A stretch of DNA of 16,337 nt. It comes from Planctomycetota bacterium. Its GTDB lineage: Bacteria; Planctomycetota; Brocadiia; JAJRTI01. The notes below the pieces were generated by a model, which had not been told where the DNA came from, made no database searches, and saw only the letters and a program-made list of their open reading frames with translations. The DNA lies in the NCBI GenBank assembly GCA_024278415.1, contig JAJRTI010000350.1:1-16337 (forward strand). Direction: 5' to 3'. How positions within the stretch are numbered: position 1 is the first letter of the stretch; each line of letters begins with the position of its first letter. The translations under genes and the position numbers were made by a program. This document shows positions 6,069 through 14,889 of the stretch, piece after piece.

Positions 6069-7463
6069 CTACGCGGGGAGGGAGACGCGGATGGTCGTGC
6101 CGCGGTCGGGTGCGCTGTCGATGCCCACGTCGCCGCCGTGGGCGCGGGCGACGGCTTGCACGAGGCTCAATCCGAGCCCTGCGCCGGATTGCGAGCGGCT
6201 GGGGTCCGCGCGGTAGAACCGTTCGAACACGCGGGGCAGTTCTTTTTGCGGGATGCCGACGCCGGAGTCGGCCACGCGGAGGACGATTGCCCCCGGCGCG
6301 TCTTCGACCGAGGCCACGATGCGTCCGCCGGGCGGAGTGTACTTGATCGCGTTGTCCAGCAAGTTTGCCACGACGCGGCCGAGACGCTGCCGATCGCCCT
6401 GCACGACCGATGCTGATGAGGAGGCGCGGCACTCCAGTGCGACGCCCTTGTCCGAGGAGGCCGGCTCGAACAGTTCGGCCACTTCGCGGACCAGTGCGCC
6501 CACATCGACGGGCTCAAGATCGAGCTTGAGCGCGCCGGCTTCGGCCTCGGAGATTTCCAGCATCGTGTTGAGCGTAGCCAGAAGCCGGTCGCACTCTTCG
6601 ACCGTATCGGCGAGGACGGCCTGAAGCTCTTCGGGCGAGCGCGTCTGCGTGAGCGCGACCTCCGCGCTGCCTCGAATGCGGGTGATGGGACTTCGCAGGT
6701 CGTGGGCCACGTCGTCGGTCACCTCACGCATGCCGGCCACGAGCGCTTGGATGCGGTCGAGCATGACATTGAAGGTTGTGGCCATGCGGTCGATTTCGTC
6801 GTCCGTGCCGCGGACGGGGACGCGGCGGTCGAGCATCCCGGCGGAGATTTCTCGCGCTGCGTCCGTGACTTGCCCGACTCCCCGGAGCGCTCGCGCGGCC
6901 ATGAACCACCCACCCACGCACCCAAGAGCCACCGCGGCGGCCATCGCGATCGCGAACCCATCGCGGAAATCTCCCAACAGCCGCTCGTCCGTTTTCAGAG
7001 ATTTGCCGAGCTGGAGGATGGAATCCTGGCCCGTGCGGACATAGGCCACGCGCGCGCGGCGGGAAGCTAGGCGAACGGACTGCAACACCGGCCGGCCCGC
7101 GCGCACGGCGTTGAGCGCGGGCCGGCGGCTTGCGGCGTCCGGCCAGTGCGCCGTGTCCGACGCGGCGATGGTCCGTCCGTCGCGAGAGAGCAGGCGGTAG
7201 AAGACCTCGTCCGTGCCCGTGGCGCGCGCCTCGCGGGCGATTTCATCGCGCAGGGCGTTCGCTCCACTCGCGGATAGGAGCGCGCAGAACTCCCGTGCCT
7301 TGTCGAGCAACGCCTCGTCCGTTTGGCGCCCCACCGCGGACGCGAGCGTCCAGTACAACACAACGAACACGACGAGCGAGGAGAAGGTGAAAACGGACGC
7401 GTACCAGAGCGCGAGCCGGAACGGCACCGACTTCACAAACCTACTCACCCGGACGAATGACAT
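6069..7463 (-). CDS. HAMP-containing sensor histidine kinase (CusS/CzcS-like)
   Basis: 464 residues. Two membrane helices (about 16-38 and 168-190) flank a periplasmic sensor of about 130 residues. A HAMP segment follows (about 188-240), then the H-box DVAHDLRSPITRIRG with phospho-accepting His254, the N-box NLLDNAIKYTPPGG (368-380), the G1 box DSGVGIP (399-405), the F-box ERFYRAD and the G2 box GAGLGLSLV. All catalytic boxes are intact. The sensor domain has few Cys, Met or His residues, so metal sensing is inferred only from family resemblance and the adjacent RND pump. The start codon lies inside the end of the response-regulator gene (23-base overlap), so the pair is translated together. 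The likely target is the efflux operon immediately downstream. Confidence 0.95.
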   Translation of the reverse strand: MSFVRVSRFVKSVPFRLALWYASVFTFSSLVVFVVLYWTLASAVGRQTDEALLDKAREFCALLSASGANALRDEIAREARATGTDEVFYRLLSRDGRTIAASDTAHWPDAASRRPALNAVRAGRPVLQSVRLASRRARVAYVRTGQDSILQLGKSLKTDERLLGDFRDGFAIAMAAAVALGCVGGWFMAARALRGVGQVTDAAREISAGMLDRRVPVRGTDDEIDRMATTFNVMLDRIQALVAGMREVTDDVAHDLRSPITRIRGSAEVALTQTRSPEELQAVLADTVEECDRLLATLNTMLEISEAEAGALKLDLEPVDVGALVREVAELFEPASSDKGVALECRASSSASVVQGDRQRLGRVVANLLDNAIKYTPPGGRIVASVEDAPGAIVLRVADSGVGIPQKELPRVFERFYRADPSRSQSGAGLGLSLVQAVARAHGGDVGIDSAPDRGTTIRVSLPA

Positions 7464-8118
7464 ACCCGACTCCCCGCACAGTATGAATGAGTGTGACGGC
7501 GAAGCCCTTGTCCACTTTGTCGCGTAACCGGCAGATGTGCACGTCGACCACGTTGGTGCCCGGGTCGAAGTGGTAGTCCCAGACGTGTTCGAGGATCATG
7601 GTGCGCGAGACCACGCGGCCGGCGCTTCGCACGAGATACTCCAGCAGCGCGAATTCCCTCGGCTTGAGGTCGATACGCGTGTACGCCCGCGTGACAGCCC
7701 GGGCGAGCAGGTCCATCGAGAGGTCAGCGACTTCGAGCCGCGTCGGCTGCACGGCTCCGCTGGCGCGGCGTATCAGCGCCTGCACTCGCGCCAGCAACTC
7801 GGAGAAGGCGAAGGGCTTCGTGAGGTAATCGTCGCCGCCGGCCTGTAGGCCCTTCACGCGGTCATCGACGGAGCGCTTGGCGCTGAGAATGATGACGGGC
7901 GTGTTGACCTTCTGTTGGCGCAACTCCTCGATCAGGCTCAGCCCGTCCCGCTCGGGGAGCATGAGGTCAACGACGGCCGCGTCGTAGGGCTCGTGGAGGG
8001 CGAGGTGGAGGCCGTCTTCTCCGTTGGCCGCGTGGTCGACGGCATAGCCGGCTTCGCGTAGGCCTTTGGCGACGAACGAGGCGATCTTGGCGTCATCTTC
8101 CACGACCAGAATGCGCAT
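7441..8118 (-). CDS. OmpR/PhoB-family response regulator (CusR-like)
   Basis: 225 residues from ATG 8118, chosen because GAGAGGGAAG lies 5 bases upstream and the protein then begins with the receiver strand MRILVVEDD. Receiver domain residues 1-115: acidic pocket Glu7-Asp8-Asp9, phosphoacceptor Asp51 in VVDLMLPERDG, Ser79 and Lys101 (LTKPF). The winged-helix DNA-binding domain is at about 125-222, with the LKPREFALLEYLV and VVDVHICRLRDKVD motifs ending in HTVRGVGYVI. All signalling residues are present. The gene overlaps the kinase gene. Its start is only 43 bases downstream of the amidohydrolase stop, so it may be co-transcribed with the envelope-gene operon, or have a promoter inside that gene. 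Confidence 0.95.
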   Translation of the reverse strand: MRILVVEDDAKIASFVAKGLREAGYAVDHAANGEDGLHLALHEPYDAAVVDLMLPERDGLSLIEELRQQKVNTPVIILSAKRSVDDRVKGLQAGGDDYLTKPFAFSELLARVQALIRRASGAVQPTRLEVADLSMDLLARAVTRAYTRIDLKPREFALLEYLVRSAGRVVSRTMILEHVWDYHFDPGTNVVDVHICRLRDKVDKGFAVTLIHTVRGVGYVIRPGE

Positions 8119-8161
8119 CCGTTCTTCCCTCTCCGGTGAATCGGTTGATTTCGTGGGCTTC

Positions 8162-8977
8162 TCAGCAAGAGGCGCCGGAGCATAGCCGCCGCGGCGTCTG
8201 GTATCCCGCGTTTTCCAGCACCTGCAATGCACTTCCGCCCAGGATGCGCTTCTGGTTTTCCTCGGACAATTCCGAATCGAGGACCACGCCCAGGCGCTGG
8301 GAGAAGTCGACCGTCGGCGCGTCTGTGCCCCACAAGACGCGGTCCACGCCGAGCACCTCGACGAGCCTGTCCACCGCGCCAGCAGGGTTCTGTGTCGCGG
8401 CCGTGTCGGCGTAGAGATTGGGGCAGTCGGCGAGGGGCGCCAACTCGTGCGTCGCGGCCGAGCCGTGGGCGCGGATGAAGGGGATGTCGGGGTAGCGCCG
8501 AATCACTTCAGGCGTCACCACGCCGTGGAAGAGCACCGGCGCGCGCCGGGCCGCCGCGAGTTCCCAAACGGCTTCCCAGCCGGCCTTGGCCGACGTCAGC
8601 GGGAACGGGGAGTGCGGCCCGTTGGCGACCATGCTGTGGAGCTTGATGCCGACGAAGCCGAGTTCGTCGAAGCAGCGCCGGAGTTCATCCGCCATGGGGC
8701 GCGACGCATAGGGGCTCAGGCCCGCGAAGGGCGCGACGCGGTCCGGGTGCCGGCCGGCGAACTCGGCAAGCCGCGTGTTGCCCTCGACCACGTCTGGCAA
8801 GATGATTGGGTTCATGCACGCGAGGTCCACGCCGACGCGATCCATCTTGGCGATCAGCGCATCGTTGGTGGCCGGCATGTGCATGGCTGACCACGCGTCG
8901 AAGTGCACGTGCATATCGACCATGGGAAAGCCGTCCAGCGGCTCTCCTCGAAGCGCTCGGCTGAGAAGGCTGCTCAT
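8162..8977 (-). CDS. Metal-dependent amidohydrolase (Amidohydro_2 / COG2159-like)
   Basis: 271 residues from ATG 8977; the reading frame stays open upstream to 9277, but that part is a shadow of the preceding gene. TIM-barrel amidohydrolase with recognisable ligands: His23 and His25 in DMHVHFD, Lys112 in GIKLHS, His151 in VLFHG, His171 in RAHGSA, and Asp219 in LWGTDAP. The family hydrolyses or decarboxylates small molecules; the substrate cannot be read from sequence. No signal peptide, so cytoplasmic. The start overlaps the stop of the upstream amidohydrolase-like gene as ATGA, suggesting that the two proteins are made in a fixed ratio and may form a complex. Last gene of the envelope-type operon. 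Confidence 0.9.
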   Translation of the reverse strand: MSSLLSRALRGEPLDGFPMVDMHVHFDAWSAMHMPATNDALIAKMDRVGVDLACMNPIILPDVVEGNTRLAEFAGRHPDRVAPFAGLSPYASRPMADELRRCFDELGFVGIKLHSMVANGPHSPFPLTSAKAGWEAVWELAAARRAPVLFHGVVTPEVIRRYPDIPFIRAHGSAATHELAPLADCPNLYADTAATQNPAGAVDRLVEVLGVDRVLWGTDAPTVDFSQRLGVVLDSELSEENQKRILGGSALQVLENAGYQTPRRLCSGASC

Positions 8978-9729
8978 GGATGCGCCTCCCGCATCAACTG
9001 GCGCACGGTGTCGCCGGCGATGGCCCGCTTGGCCGCATCGTCCACCTCGCTGTAGATGACTTGGAGCATGCTTTGGACCGGGGTGAAAAACGGGAGCCGC
9101 GATCCATAGACGAGGCGATTGGCGCCAAAGCGTCTCGTGACGGCCTCGATACCGCCCAGGATCTGATAGCCGGATAGCTCCACGAAGAACGTGTCGAACT
9201 GCTCCCAGAGCGCGTAGAACCACCGGTCGTGGAATGTGATCTTGGGCAGGGACAGGATGAGACGAAGGCCAGGCCATCGGCGGAGCGCGTCCGCGATTTT
9301 GGCGATTGGAACGGCCTCAATGTCTTGGAAGTGGAGCAGAAGCGGCACGCGTGCCGCGGCCAGTGCATCCAGCAATGGCTCGAACAGGAACAGATCGAAC
9401 CGCGGCACGTAGCGGCCATGCCCGAAGCTGACACGAGCCAGCCGGACGTCGTGTTGCCGCATGGCGCGGATCAGTTCGGACGGCGGCAAGCACTCGTTCG
9501 TGTGATGCGGACTCACGGTCCAGACCGGGCGCAGGCGGGGGTGGCCGGCCACCTGCTGGAGGAGGGCCGCGTTGCCCTCGCGCAGGTTGTGGCGCGAGGC
9601 GGTCGTGTGGGAGGGGCAGGCCTCGGCGATGCCGAACTCGTCCATCTTGGCCAAGAGGGACGCAGCGGGCGTGTCTGCGCTGAGGGCGCAGTTCACGTCG
9701 AGAAACTGAAGAGGATGGCTATCTTTCAT
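8974..9729 (-). CDS. Amidohydrolase-fold protein lacking metal ligands (probable pseudoenzyme)
   Basis: 251 residues, cytoplasmic. The overall layout parallels the downstream amidohydrolase: an N-terminal strand FLDVNCAL where active members have DxHxH, a barrel His133 in LLLHFQ, and a terminal VYGSRLPFF where active members have GTDAP or GSD. The N-terminal His pair is Asn13 and Ala15, no second barrel His is seen around LILSLPK, and the catalytic Asp is Arg211. By sequence it should not bind the usual metal centre. The intact paralogue overlaps its end by 4 bases, and it starts 6 bases after the metallophosphoesterase stop. It could be a regulatory or structural partner of that paralogue. 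Assignment to the family rests on the fold pattern and pairing and is moderately sure. Confidence 0.8.
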   Translation of the reverse strand: MKDSHPLQFLDVNCALSADTPAASLLAKMDEFGIAEACPSHTTASRHNLREGNAALLQQVAGHPRLRPVWTVSPHHTNECLPPSELIRAMRQHDVRLARVSFGHGRYVPRFDLFLFEPLLDALAAARVPLLLHFQDIEAVPIAKIADALRRWPGLRLILSLPKITFHDRWFYALWEQFDTFFVELSGYQILGGIEAVTRRFGANRLVYGSRLPFFTPVQSMLQVIYSEVDDAAKRAIAGDTVRQLMREAHP

Positions 9730-9735
9730 GCCGTT

Positions 9736-11055
9736 TCACTCAGGGGCCGTCTCGGAAGGGGAGACTTCGAGCGCGGGCGCGCGCGTTCGCCGGGCGGCGA
9801 AGCGCCAAACGAGAAGGGCGGCGAGAAGCAGAGAGCCGATGGCCTCCCACTTATGGGCGGCAAGCCAGATGGGATAGACGAGCCGCAAACGCCACCACGC
9901 GCTCTCCAGAAACCACGGCAGACCATCGTTGACCCTGATGTTCTCGACTTGCTTGCCATCCCATCGCACGCGCATGTGTGAGTAGTACTGCGGCTCGGTC
10001 TTAGGGTCTCGGAGGCGTTCCCCGCCTGAGCCGGTGATGTGTAGCGTGCCGCCGGCGCGTTCCCAGTCGGCGCGGATCTGGAGATGGCCAGCGTACATGT
10101 GGACGCCGGGGTATTGCTTGACGATGGCCATGAACTTCTCGTACGCGGGGCGGCGCATGCTTCTCTCCACGCGGGGGCCTTCATAGAAAGGCGGTATGTG
10201 CATGAGGATGAAGACCTGCTTGGCATGGGCTTGGGCCAGATCGTCGGCGAGCCACCGAAGGGTGCGGTCCGACAGCGTGTGCCACGTCGAGTCCAGCATC
10301 ACAAAGTGCGCCGACCCGAACGTGAAGGAGTAGTTGCTGGGCCCATACTGAGACGTCCACGGCAGCGCGGAGTCCGACAGCCATCCGGAAAGGTCGTTGT
10401 CGCCGACGATGAAGTAGACCGGGGTCTCGGCCATGCGCGCGAACGCGTCGAACACGGACACGCCCCAGCGAGTGCGCAGACGCCGGCCGACGCAGCCGAT
10501 GGTGTCTCCGAGTGAGAACACGAATGCCACGGGCTGCTTGGCAAAGTCGCGCATGATGCGCGGGTCAATCGCGTACCCGTCTCTGCCGCCGGTGTCCGAG
10601 AAGATGCCAAAGGTGAACTGGCTCTTCACTTCTGGGGGGTACTCGATGCGAACGTCGTGGGGCTGTTCGTCTTCCAGTGCGATCTGCACCGTGGCCCGGG
10701 TGCGCTTCACGTCGACGAGTCTCGCGCGGCTAGACGTGCGCAACCGCATGTCTGCGGCTCGCACGTTCAGGATGTCCAACGCGTACGTCGTCGGGCCATC
10801 GGCGGCTCTCTTGAGGGTGAACGCCGGCTCAGGTGCGTACGCCCAGATGGTCGCCCGATGGCTCGTGGCCGCACGAATGACGCCCCCCTGCACTTGGAGC
10901 CGCAGGCCGAATTTGGCGAGCGTGGCCTTAGGCGGCTCGACACGAAAGCTGTCCAGCCAATCGTGCAGGAGGGCGGCTGCGATGCAAAGCGGCACGGCGA
11001 GAGCCAGGACAGCTATCGTCGCCTTAAGCATGACGCGATGTCGATGCACGATCAT
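9736..11055 (-). CDS. Membrane-anchored divergent metallophosphoesterase
   Basis: 439 residues from ATG 11055; GGGAAGG lies immediately upstream, so GTG 11049 with better spacing is an alternative start. An N-terminal membrane helix (about 10-31) and a C-terminal helix (about 404-420) before an Arg-rich tail place the catalytic domain outside the inner membrane. After a roughly 100-residue beta-rich region, the calcineurin-like domain shows Asp154 (FGIFSDTGG), Asp184 (SLGDTIG), GDND 218-221, His286 (LMHIPPF) and GHLQ 323-326. Compared with the canonical D-x-H, GD, GNH(D/E), H, GHxH set, the first His is Gly/Thr context, GNHD is GDND, and the last His is Gln, so the metal site is altered. It sits in an operon between the LTA-synthase-like gene (16-base gap) and the amidohydrolases (6-base gap). 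It may remove or process phosphate groups on the envelope product. Confidence 0.85.
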   Translation of the reverse strand: MIVHRHRVMLKATIAVLALAVPLCIAAALLHDWLDSFRVEPPKATLAKFGLRLQVQGGVIRAATSHRATIWAYAPEPAFTLKRAADGPTTYALDILNVRAADMRLRTSSRARLVDVKRTRATVQIALEDEQPHDVRIEYPPEVKSQFTFGIFSDTGGRDGYAIDPRIMRDFAKQPVAFVFSLGDTIGCVGRRLRTRWGVSVFDAFARMAETPVYFIVGDNDLSGWLSDSALPWTSQYGPSNYSFTFGSAHFVMLDSTWHTLSDRTLRWLADDLAQAHAKQVFILMHIPPFYEGPRVERSMRRPAYEKFMAIVKQYPGVHMYAGHLQIRADWERAGGTLHITGSGGERLRDPKTEPQYYSHMRVRWDGKQVENIRVNDGLPWFLESAWWRLRLVYPIWLAAHKWEAIGSLLLAALLVWRFAARRTRAPALEVSPSETAPE

Positions 11056-11071
11056 TTCCTTCCCAGACCGC

Positions 11072-13123
11072 TCAACGGGCTGCGTGGGCTGGCGGCGGCA
11101 GGTCGGCGCCCCGCATGATGCGCCACCAAGCAACCGCGAGGGTCGCGCGATGGAGTGTCCGGAGTTCCTCCGCGGAGGGGCTGCCCTGAGCGGGCGGCTG
11201 GCCATCCTTGAACACAAGCGGCGACCCAAGCGCAGACTCCATGACAAACCCAGGGCCAATGATCTTGTCATGGCTAAATCCTAGTTGCCGCCGATTGGGG
11301 TCCAGAAGGTCCGTCCCGAGCGCGTGGTAAACGAATCCCTTGGGCGCGGCCAGTTCCACGAAGGTGGGAGCAATATCGAGATGAGAGCCGGCTATGCCGT
11401 TGGGGACCGGCACGTTCGCCAGGACCTGAGGGCCGTATAGCAGCAGGGGCACACAGGCCCTCTCGTAGAGTGGCGGGTTGGGCCCGACGGAGCGCCTGGA
11501 CCAGTGGTCGCCGGTGACGGCGAACACGGCGAACGGCAACCGGGAGTCCATTTCTCGAACGAACTTGGCGACCGCCCGGTCCGAATGCCACAAATGGCCG
11601 AATTCGAGCAGTTTCTCCTTGCCGCCGACAAACTCGCCGCGCAAATCCTCAGGCACTTCCCGAACGGGATAGCCCTCGCCATACACGTCCACATCGAAAG
11701 GCGCGTGGTACGTGGTCGTCATCACCATGTTGAAGCTGGGTTTGTCGTCCTGCACCACACGGGCCATGTAGTCGAAGAGGGCCCCATCGTCAACCCCCCA
11801 CACGTTGCCCTTCGCCCAGGCGCCGATGCGGTTTCCACCGTGGACTTCGTCGAACCCCTGTTCGCGACAGAAGCCGCCGATCCGTTGCCAGGAGAGATAC
11901 CCGGAGTAGAAGAAGCGAGTGCGGTAGCCCAGGGCGCTGAACACCTTGGCAATGGACGAGGGGTAGGGCTTGCGGCTCGAAGGCTGGTAGTTGGTGATGA
12001 CACCGGCGTCTGAGAGCCCGGTGATCATGGCGGCCAGGGACACCATCGTGCCGTTAGACGCAGGGAGGAAGTCGCGGATCAAGATGCCCTTGCGTCCCAA
12101 CGCCTGGAGGTTTTCGGTCAGCCTCAGGGAGGCGTACTTCTTCATCATGGGCCACAGGTCGTAGCTCTCCATCACGATCAGGAAGATGTGGCGTGGCCGC
12201 GCGCCCTTGGGGCCCTTGGCGACCCGGCGCAAGGCGTCGTCAATGTCTTGAATGGGATCAGACGTCTTGGCGACAAGCTGGGCCGCCGCGCGAATGTCCC
12301 CGTCCTTCAGATACACCTTGATTCCACGCGCGCTGGTGACAGCCCGATAGTGCTTCACGGCATAGCGCAGAGCCGCGTAGGGGTTCAGCACAATCTTGTT
12401 CAGGAAAGGGTCTCGGCTGACGGCCGCGTCCCTGAGTTTCAACGGGGTATGGGACGCCGAGCCGCGCAGGCCCACGGCGTACCCCCCTAGCACGATCAAG
12501 ACGAGCAGGCCTCGCAATGCCGGGCGCCACGTCGACAGGTCGAAGCCATGAGGCCTCCAGCCGCCACGCAGCCAGCGCCCCAGCACCCCAATGCCGGCCG
12601 CACACGAAGCCGCCAGGCCGAGCAGGATCCAGATGATGTGGTACTCCGCCCACGCGGTGTCCAAGACGGCCGGCAGATCGTCAAAGATCGCGCCCAATAC
12701 GAACACGTCAAATTGGTTGTGGAACTCGCTGAAGTAGCCGATATCGATGACTCCGATCGTGATCGTCAGCACGACGAAGGCGCATCCCACTCCGTACCGC
12801 ACCCGGTCTGCAACGCGGCCGAGACGGGCCCGCGTGCTGATGAGCCCCAACACGAACGAGGGGGCGATGACATAGCTGGCGATGCGGCAGTCGTAACGCG
12901 CGCCGTTCATGAATGCGACCAGCACATCCCAACACCCACTTTGATCCGCCATTTGCGCCCGGAAAGTCACGAACAAAACCGCCCGGAGCCCTTGCAGCAG
13001 CGCCATACAGAAAAGCCAAAGTTTCAAGTCCTGCCACACCTGGCGGCCGAAGCGGCGCCAGGCGCTCTGTTGGCCGGCCTCAGTTGGGCAATCGCCATCG
13101 GGCGGACCTGTGGGCAAACTCAT
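11072..13123 (-). CDS. LTA-synthase-like membrane sulfatase/phosphotransferase (alkaline phosphatase superfamily)
   Basis: 683 residues with about five N-terminal membrane helices (roughly 33-52, 77-96, 111-131, 162-182, 202-219), then an extracytoplasmic sulfatase-fold domain (about 310-650). Residues equivalent to the LtaS active site are present: Glu319 in IVMESYD, nucleophile Thr359 in ASNGTMVS, the WGVDD motif at 442-446, His473 in TTYHAPF, and Asp539-His540 in VTGDHWSRRS. Family members transfer glycerophosphate or related head groups, or cleave sulfate/phosphate esters, on envelope polymers (LtaS, OpgB/MdoB). The exact donor and acceptor here are unknown. ATG 13123 overlaps the stop of the glycosyltransferase gene as ATGA, so the two are translationally coupled. 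Confidence 0.92.
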   Translation of the reverse strand: MSLPTGPPDGDCPTEAGQQSAWRRFGRQVWQDLKLWLFCMALLQGLRAVLFVTFRAQMADQSGCWDVLVAFMNGARYDCRIASYVIAPSFVLGLISTRARLGRVADRVRYGVGCAFVVLTITIGVIDIGYFSEFHNQFDVFVLGAIFDDLPAVLDTAWAEYHIIWILLGLAASCAAGIGVLGRWLRGGWRPHGFDLSTWRPALRGLLVLIVLGGYAVGLRGSASHTPLKLRDAAVSRDPFLNKIVLNPYAALRYAVKHYRAVTSARGIKVYLKDGDIRAAAQLVAKTSDPIQDIDDALRRVAKGPKGARPRHIFLIVMESYDLWPMMKKYASLRLTENLQALGRKGILIRDFLPASNGTMVSLAAMITGLSDAGVITNYQPSSRKPYPSSIAKVFSALGYRTRFFYSGYLSWQRIGGFCREQGFDEVHGGNRIGAWAKGNVWGVDDGALFDYMARVVQDDKPSFNMVMTTTYHAPFDVDVYGEGYPVREVPEDLRGEFVGGKEKLLEFGHLWHSDRAVAKFVREMDSRLPFAVFAVTGDHWSRRSVGPNPPLYERACVPLLLYGPQVLANVPVPNGIAGSHLDIAPTFVELAAPKGFVYHALGTDLLDPNRRQLGFSHDKIIGPGFVMESALGSPLVFKDGQPPAQGSPSAEELRTLHRATLAVAWWRIMRGADLPPPAHAAR

Positions 13124-14889
13124 AGAGGCGTCTCCAGCCGGCTCTTACTCGAATGCGTTTGGGGCGCTGAAGTCATGGCGGAGACACCGGCCCGATTGGC
13201 GACACACACAAGCACGTGGCGCCCCTTCTGTTGCTCGAAGAGGATCGTCAAAGGATCACTACAGTAGGAACGCAACTCGGCCAACGTTTTGCGATCGGTG
13301 ATGCAGAAGCGGGGGCGCCCCGGGCGCATGAATGCGCTGGCCTGCTCCTGCGTGCGCAGGGCATGGAACATCAAGCCAGAGTAAAAGTTTAGCGCGCCCG
13401 GCCGGCTAAAGCGATAGGTCGCGAATTTCGCGCGCGGCACGGCTACGCTCTGTTCGCGAAGGAACATCGCGAGAGGGCGCACGGACTTCTGGACGTTCAG
13501 GTGGGGGAACAGCCCGGCGTTCGCGTACAGGGCGATGGCCAGCATGAGAACGGTTAACGATGCGAAGACGGCGCGGGGGCTGCCTCGGCGCATGCCCACC
13601 GCCATGGCCACCGCGGCCAAGCCGGACAGCAGAACCCCCGGGAGGACGTGGACGATGAATGGGTTCTCGATCACCCCGTAGAGGACCAAGCCCGCCACCG
13701 CGCCGATCGCCAGGAGCGCGGCGAGCAGCCAGCCGCACCAGCGCTCGACGCGATTCATGGCGCCGCCGGCGCAAAGCTGGGCCCAGCGCTGTCCCATGAG
13801 CGCGGCCAAGAACGGCATCAGCGACATGAGGTAGTTGATGCGCTTGGCGCTGCTGATGCTCATGAGCACGAACAGGCTCACGAGGGTGGCCAACACGAAC
13901 GCCTCCGGGCCGCGCGCTTGGCCACGAGCCTTGCGATAGAAATGCACGAACGCTGTGGGCAGGAACACCGTCCATGGCGCGAACGCCACGGCTAGGTTTG
14001 AGAAGTAGTAGTACACGCGCCGGCGATGGGAGTGGGATTGCACAACCATATCTATGTTGCGCCTCACGAGAAACTCCGAGAGGTACGCGCTCCCGCCTCG
14101 ATGGGCAGCCCAGGCAACCCATACCCCCACCGTGAGGGCAAACACGATGAGCCCAGTCGGCGAAACGAGCCGCGGCAGTGCGCGCCACTCCCGACGCCAT
14201 CCCACGACCGCGAGCATCGCCACGGGGACCATGACCAGCGCGGCCGGGCCCTTGGTCATGGTGGCGAGCCCGAGCAGCAGATAGGCGAGAGGCAAGGCCC
14301 ATCGCCTATTGGCGCGGCCGTCCACAACCGCGTAGAAACAGAAGATCGAGCCAGCCACTCCGCCGGCGAAGAGCGTGTCCATGTTTACACGCGTGAGGAA
14401 CCAAAGCACCAGGTAGTTCGACAGCATCACCAGCGCGCTGATCCACCCGGCGAGGCTGCCAAAGAGCACGCGGCCGATCAGCCCCGCGAGCGCCACCACG
14501 GCAACGCCGGCCAGAAAGCAGGGCACGCGAACGGAGATGTTGGTAAACCCCCGGCCAAGGCGCGCCGAGATGGCGGTCAACCAGAACAGCAGCGGCGGCT
14601 TGTGCGCGTAGAGTTGGCCGTTCAAGTGTGGCAGCACCCAGTCGCCCGTGACGGCCATCTCTCTCGATACCTCCGCGTAGCGCGGTTCATCCGGCGCCCA
14701 GAGGTCGCGCCGCGCCATGCTCCACGCCATGGCGAGCGTCCAAAGAATCAGCGCGGCCCCGGCGAGTGGCCTGCCCAGCTTCGCCATCGCCACAGATCCA
14801 CCATGCTCGATCGAAGGATCCTGGCCGCTGTCTGTTCTTTCGGATGGTGCGTCGGTCGCCAAGCCTACGCTCTGTTCGTTGTTGCTCAC
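13120..14889 (-). CDS. ArnT/PMT-family membrane glycosyltransferase (GT-C)
   Basis: 589 residues from GTG 14889, preferred because GGAG lies 6 bases upstream and the GTGA overlaps the stop of the oxidoreductase gene; an internal ATG at 14787 is an alternative that would drop a 34-residue polar tail. About a dozen hydrophobic helices follow. The first periplasmic loop carries the family signature WAPDEPRYAEVSREM, with Asp67-Glu68 as the catalytic acid pair, and YAHKPPLLFWL (about 95-105), as in ArnT/GT83 enzymes. These transfer a sugar from an undecaprenyl- or dolichyl-phosphate carrier to lipid A, a polymer or a protein on the outer face of the inner membrane. A small soluble C-terminal region (about 480-575) ends the protein. 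The nature of the sugar may be set by the oxidoreductase encoded just upstream. Confidence 0.93.
   Translation of the reverse strand: MSNNEQSVGLATDAPSERTDSGQDPSIEHGGSVAMAKLGRPLAGAALILWTLAMAWSMARRDLWAPDEPRYAEVSREMAVTGDWVLPHLNGQLYAHKPPLLFWLTAISARLGRGFTNISVRVPCFLAGVAVVALAGLIGRVLFGSLAGWISALVMLSNYLVLWFLTRVNMDTLFAGGVAGSIFCFYAVVDGRANRRWALPLAYLLLGLATMTKGPAALVMVPVAMLAVVGWRREWRALPRLVSPTGLIVFALTVGVWVAWAAHRGGSAYLSEFLVRRNIDMVVQSHSHRRRVYYYFSNLAVAFAPWTVFLPTAFVHFYRKARGQARGPEAFVLATLVSLFVLMSISSAKRINYLMSLMPFLAALMGQRWAQLCAGGAMNRVERWCGWLLAALLAIGAVAGLVLYGVIENPFIVHVLPGVLLSGLAAVAMAVGMRRGSPRAVFASLTVLMLAIALYANAGLFPHLNVQKSVRPLAMFLREQSVAVPRAKFATYRFSRPGALNFYSGLMFHALRTQEQASAFMRPGRPRFCITDRKTLAELRSYCSDPLTILFEQQKGRHVLVCVANRAGVSAMTSAPQTHSSKSRLETPL

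Noticed and set aside
8978..9277. N-terminal extension of the amidohydrolase (start at 9277)
   Set aside because: The extension overlaps the upstream gene in another frame and has Arg/Pro/His-rich shadow composition; ATG 8977 starts just before the DMHVHFD motif and gives an ATGA junction.
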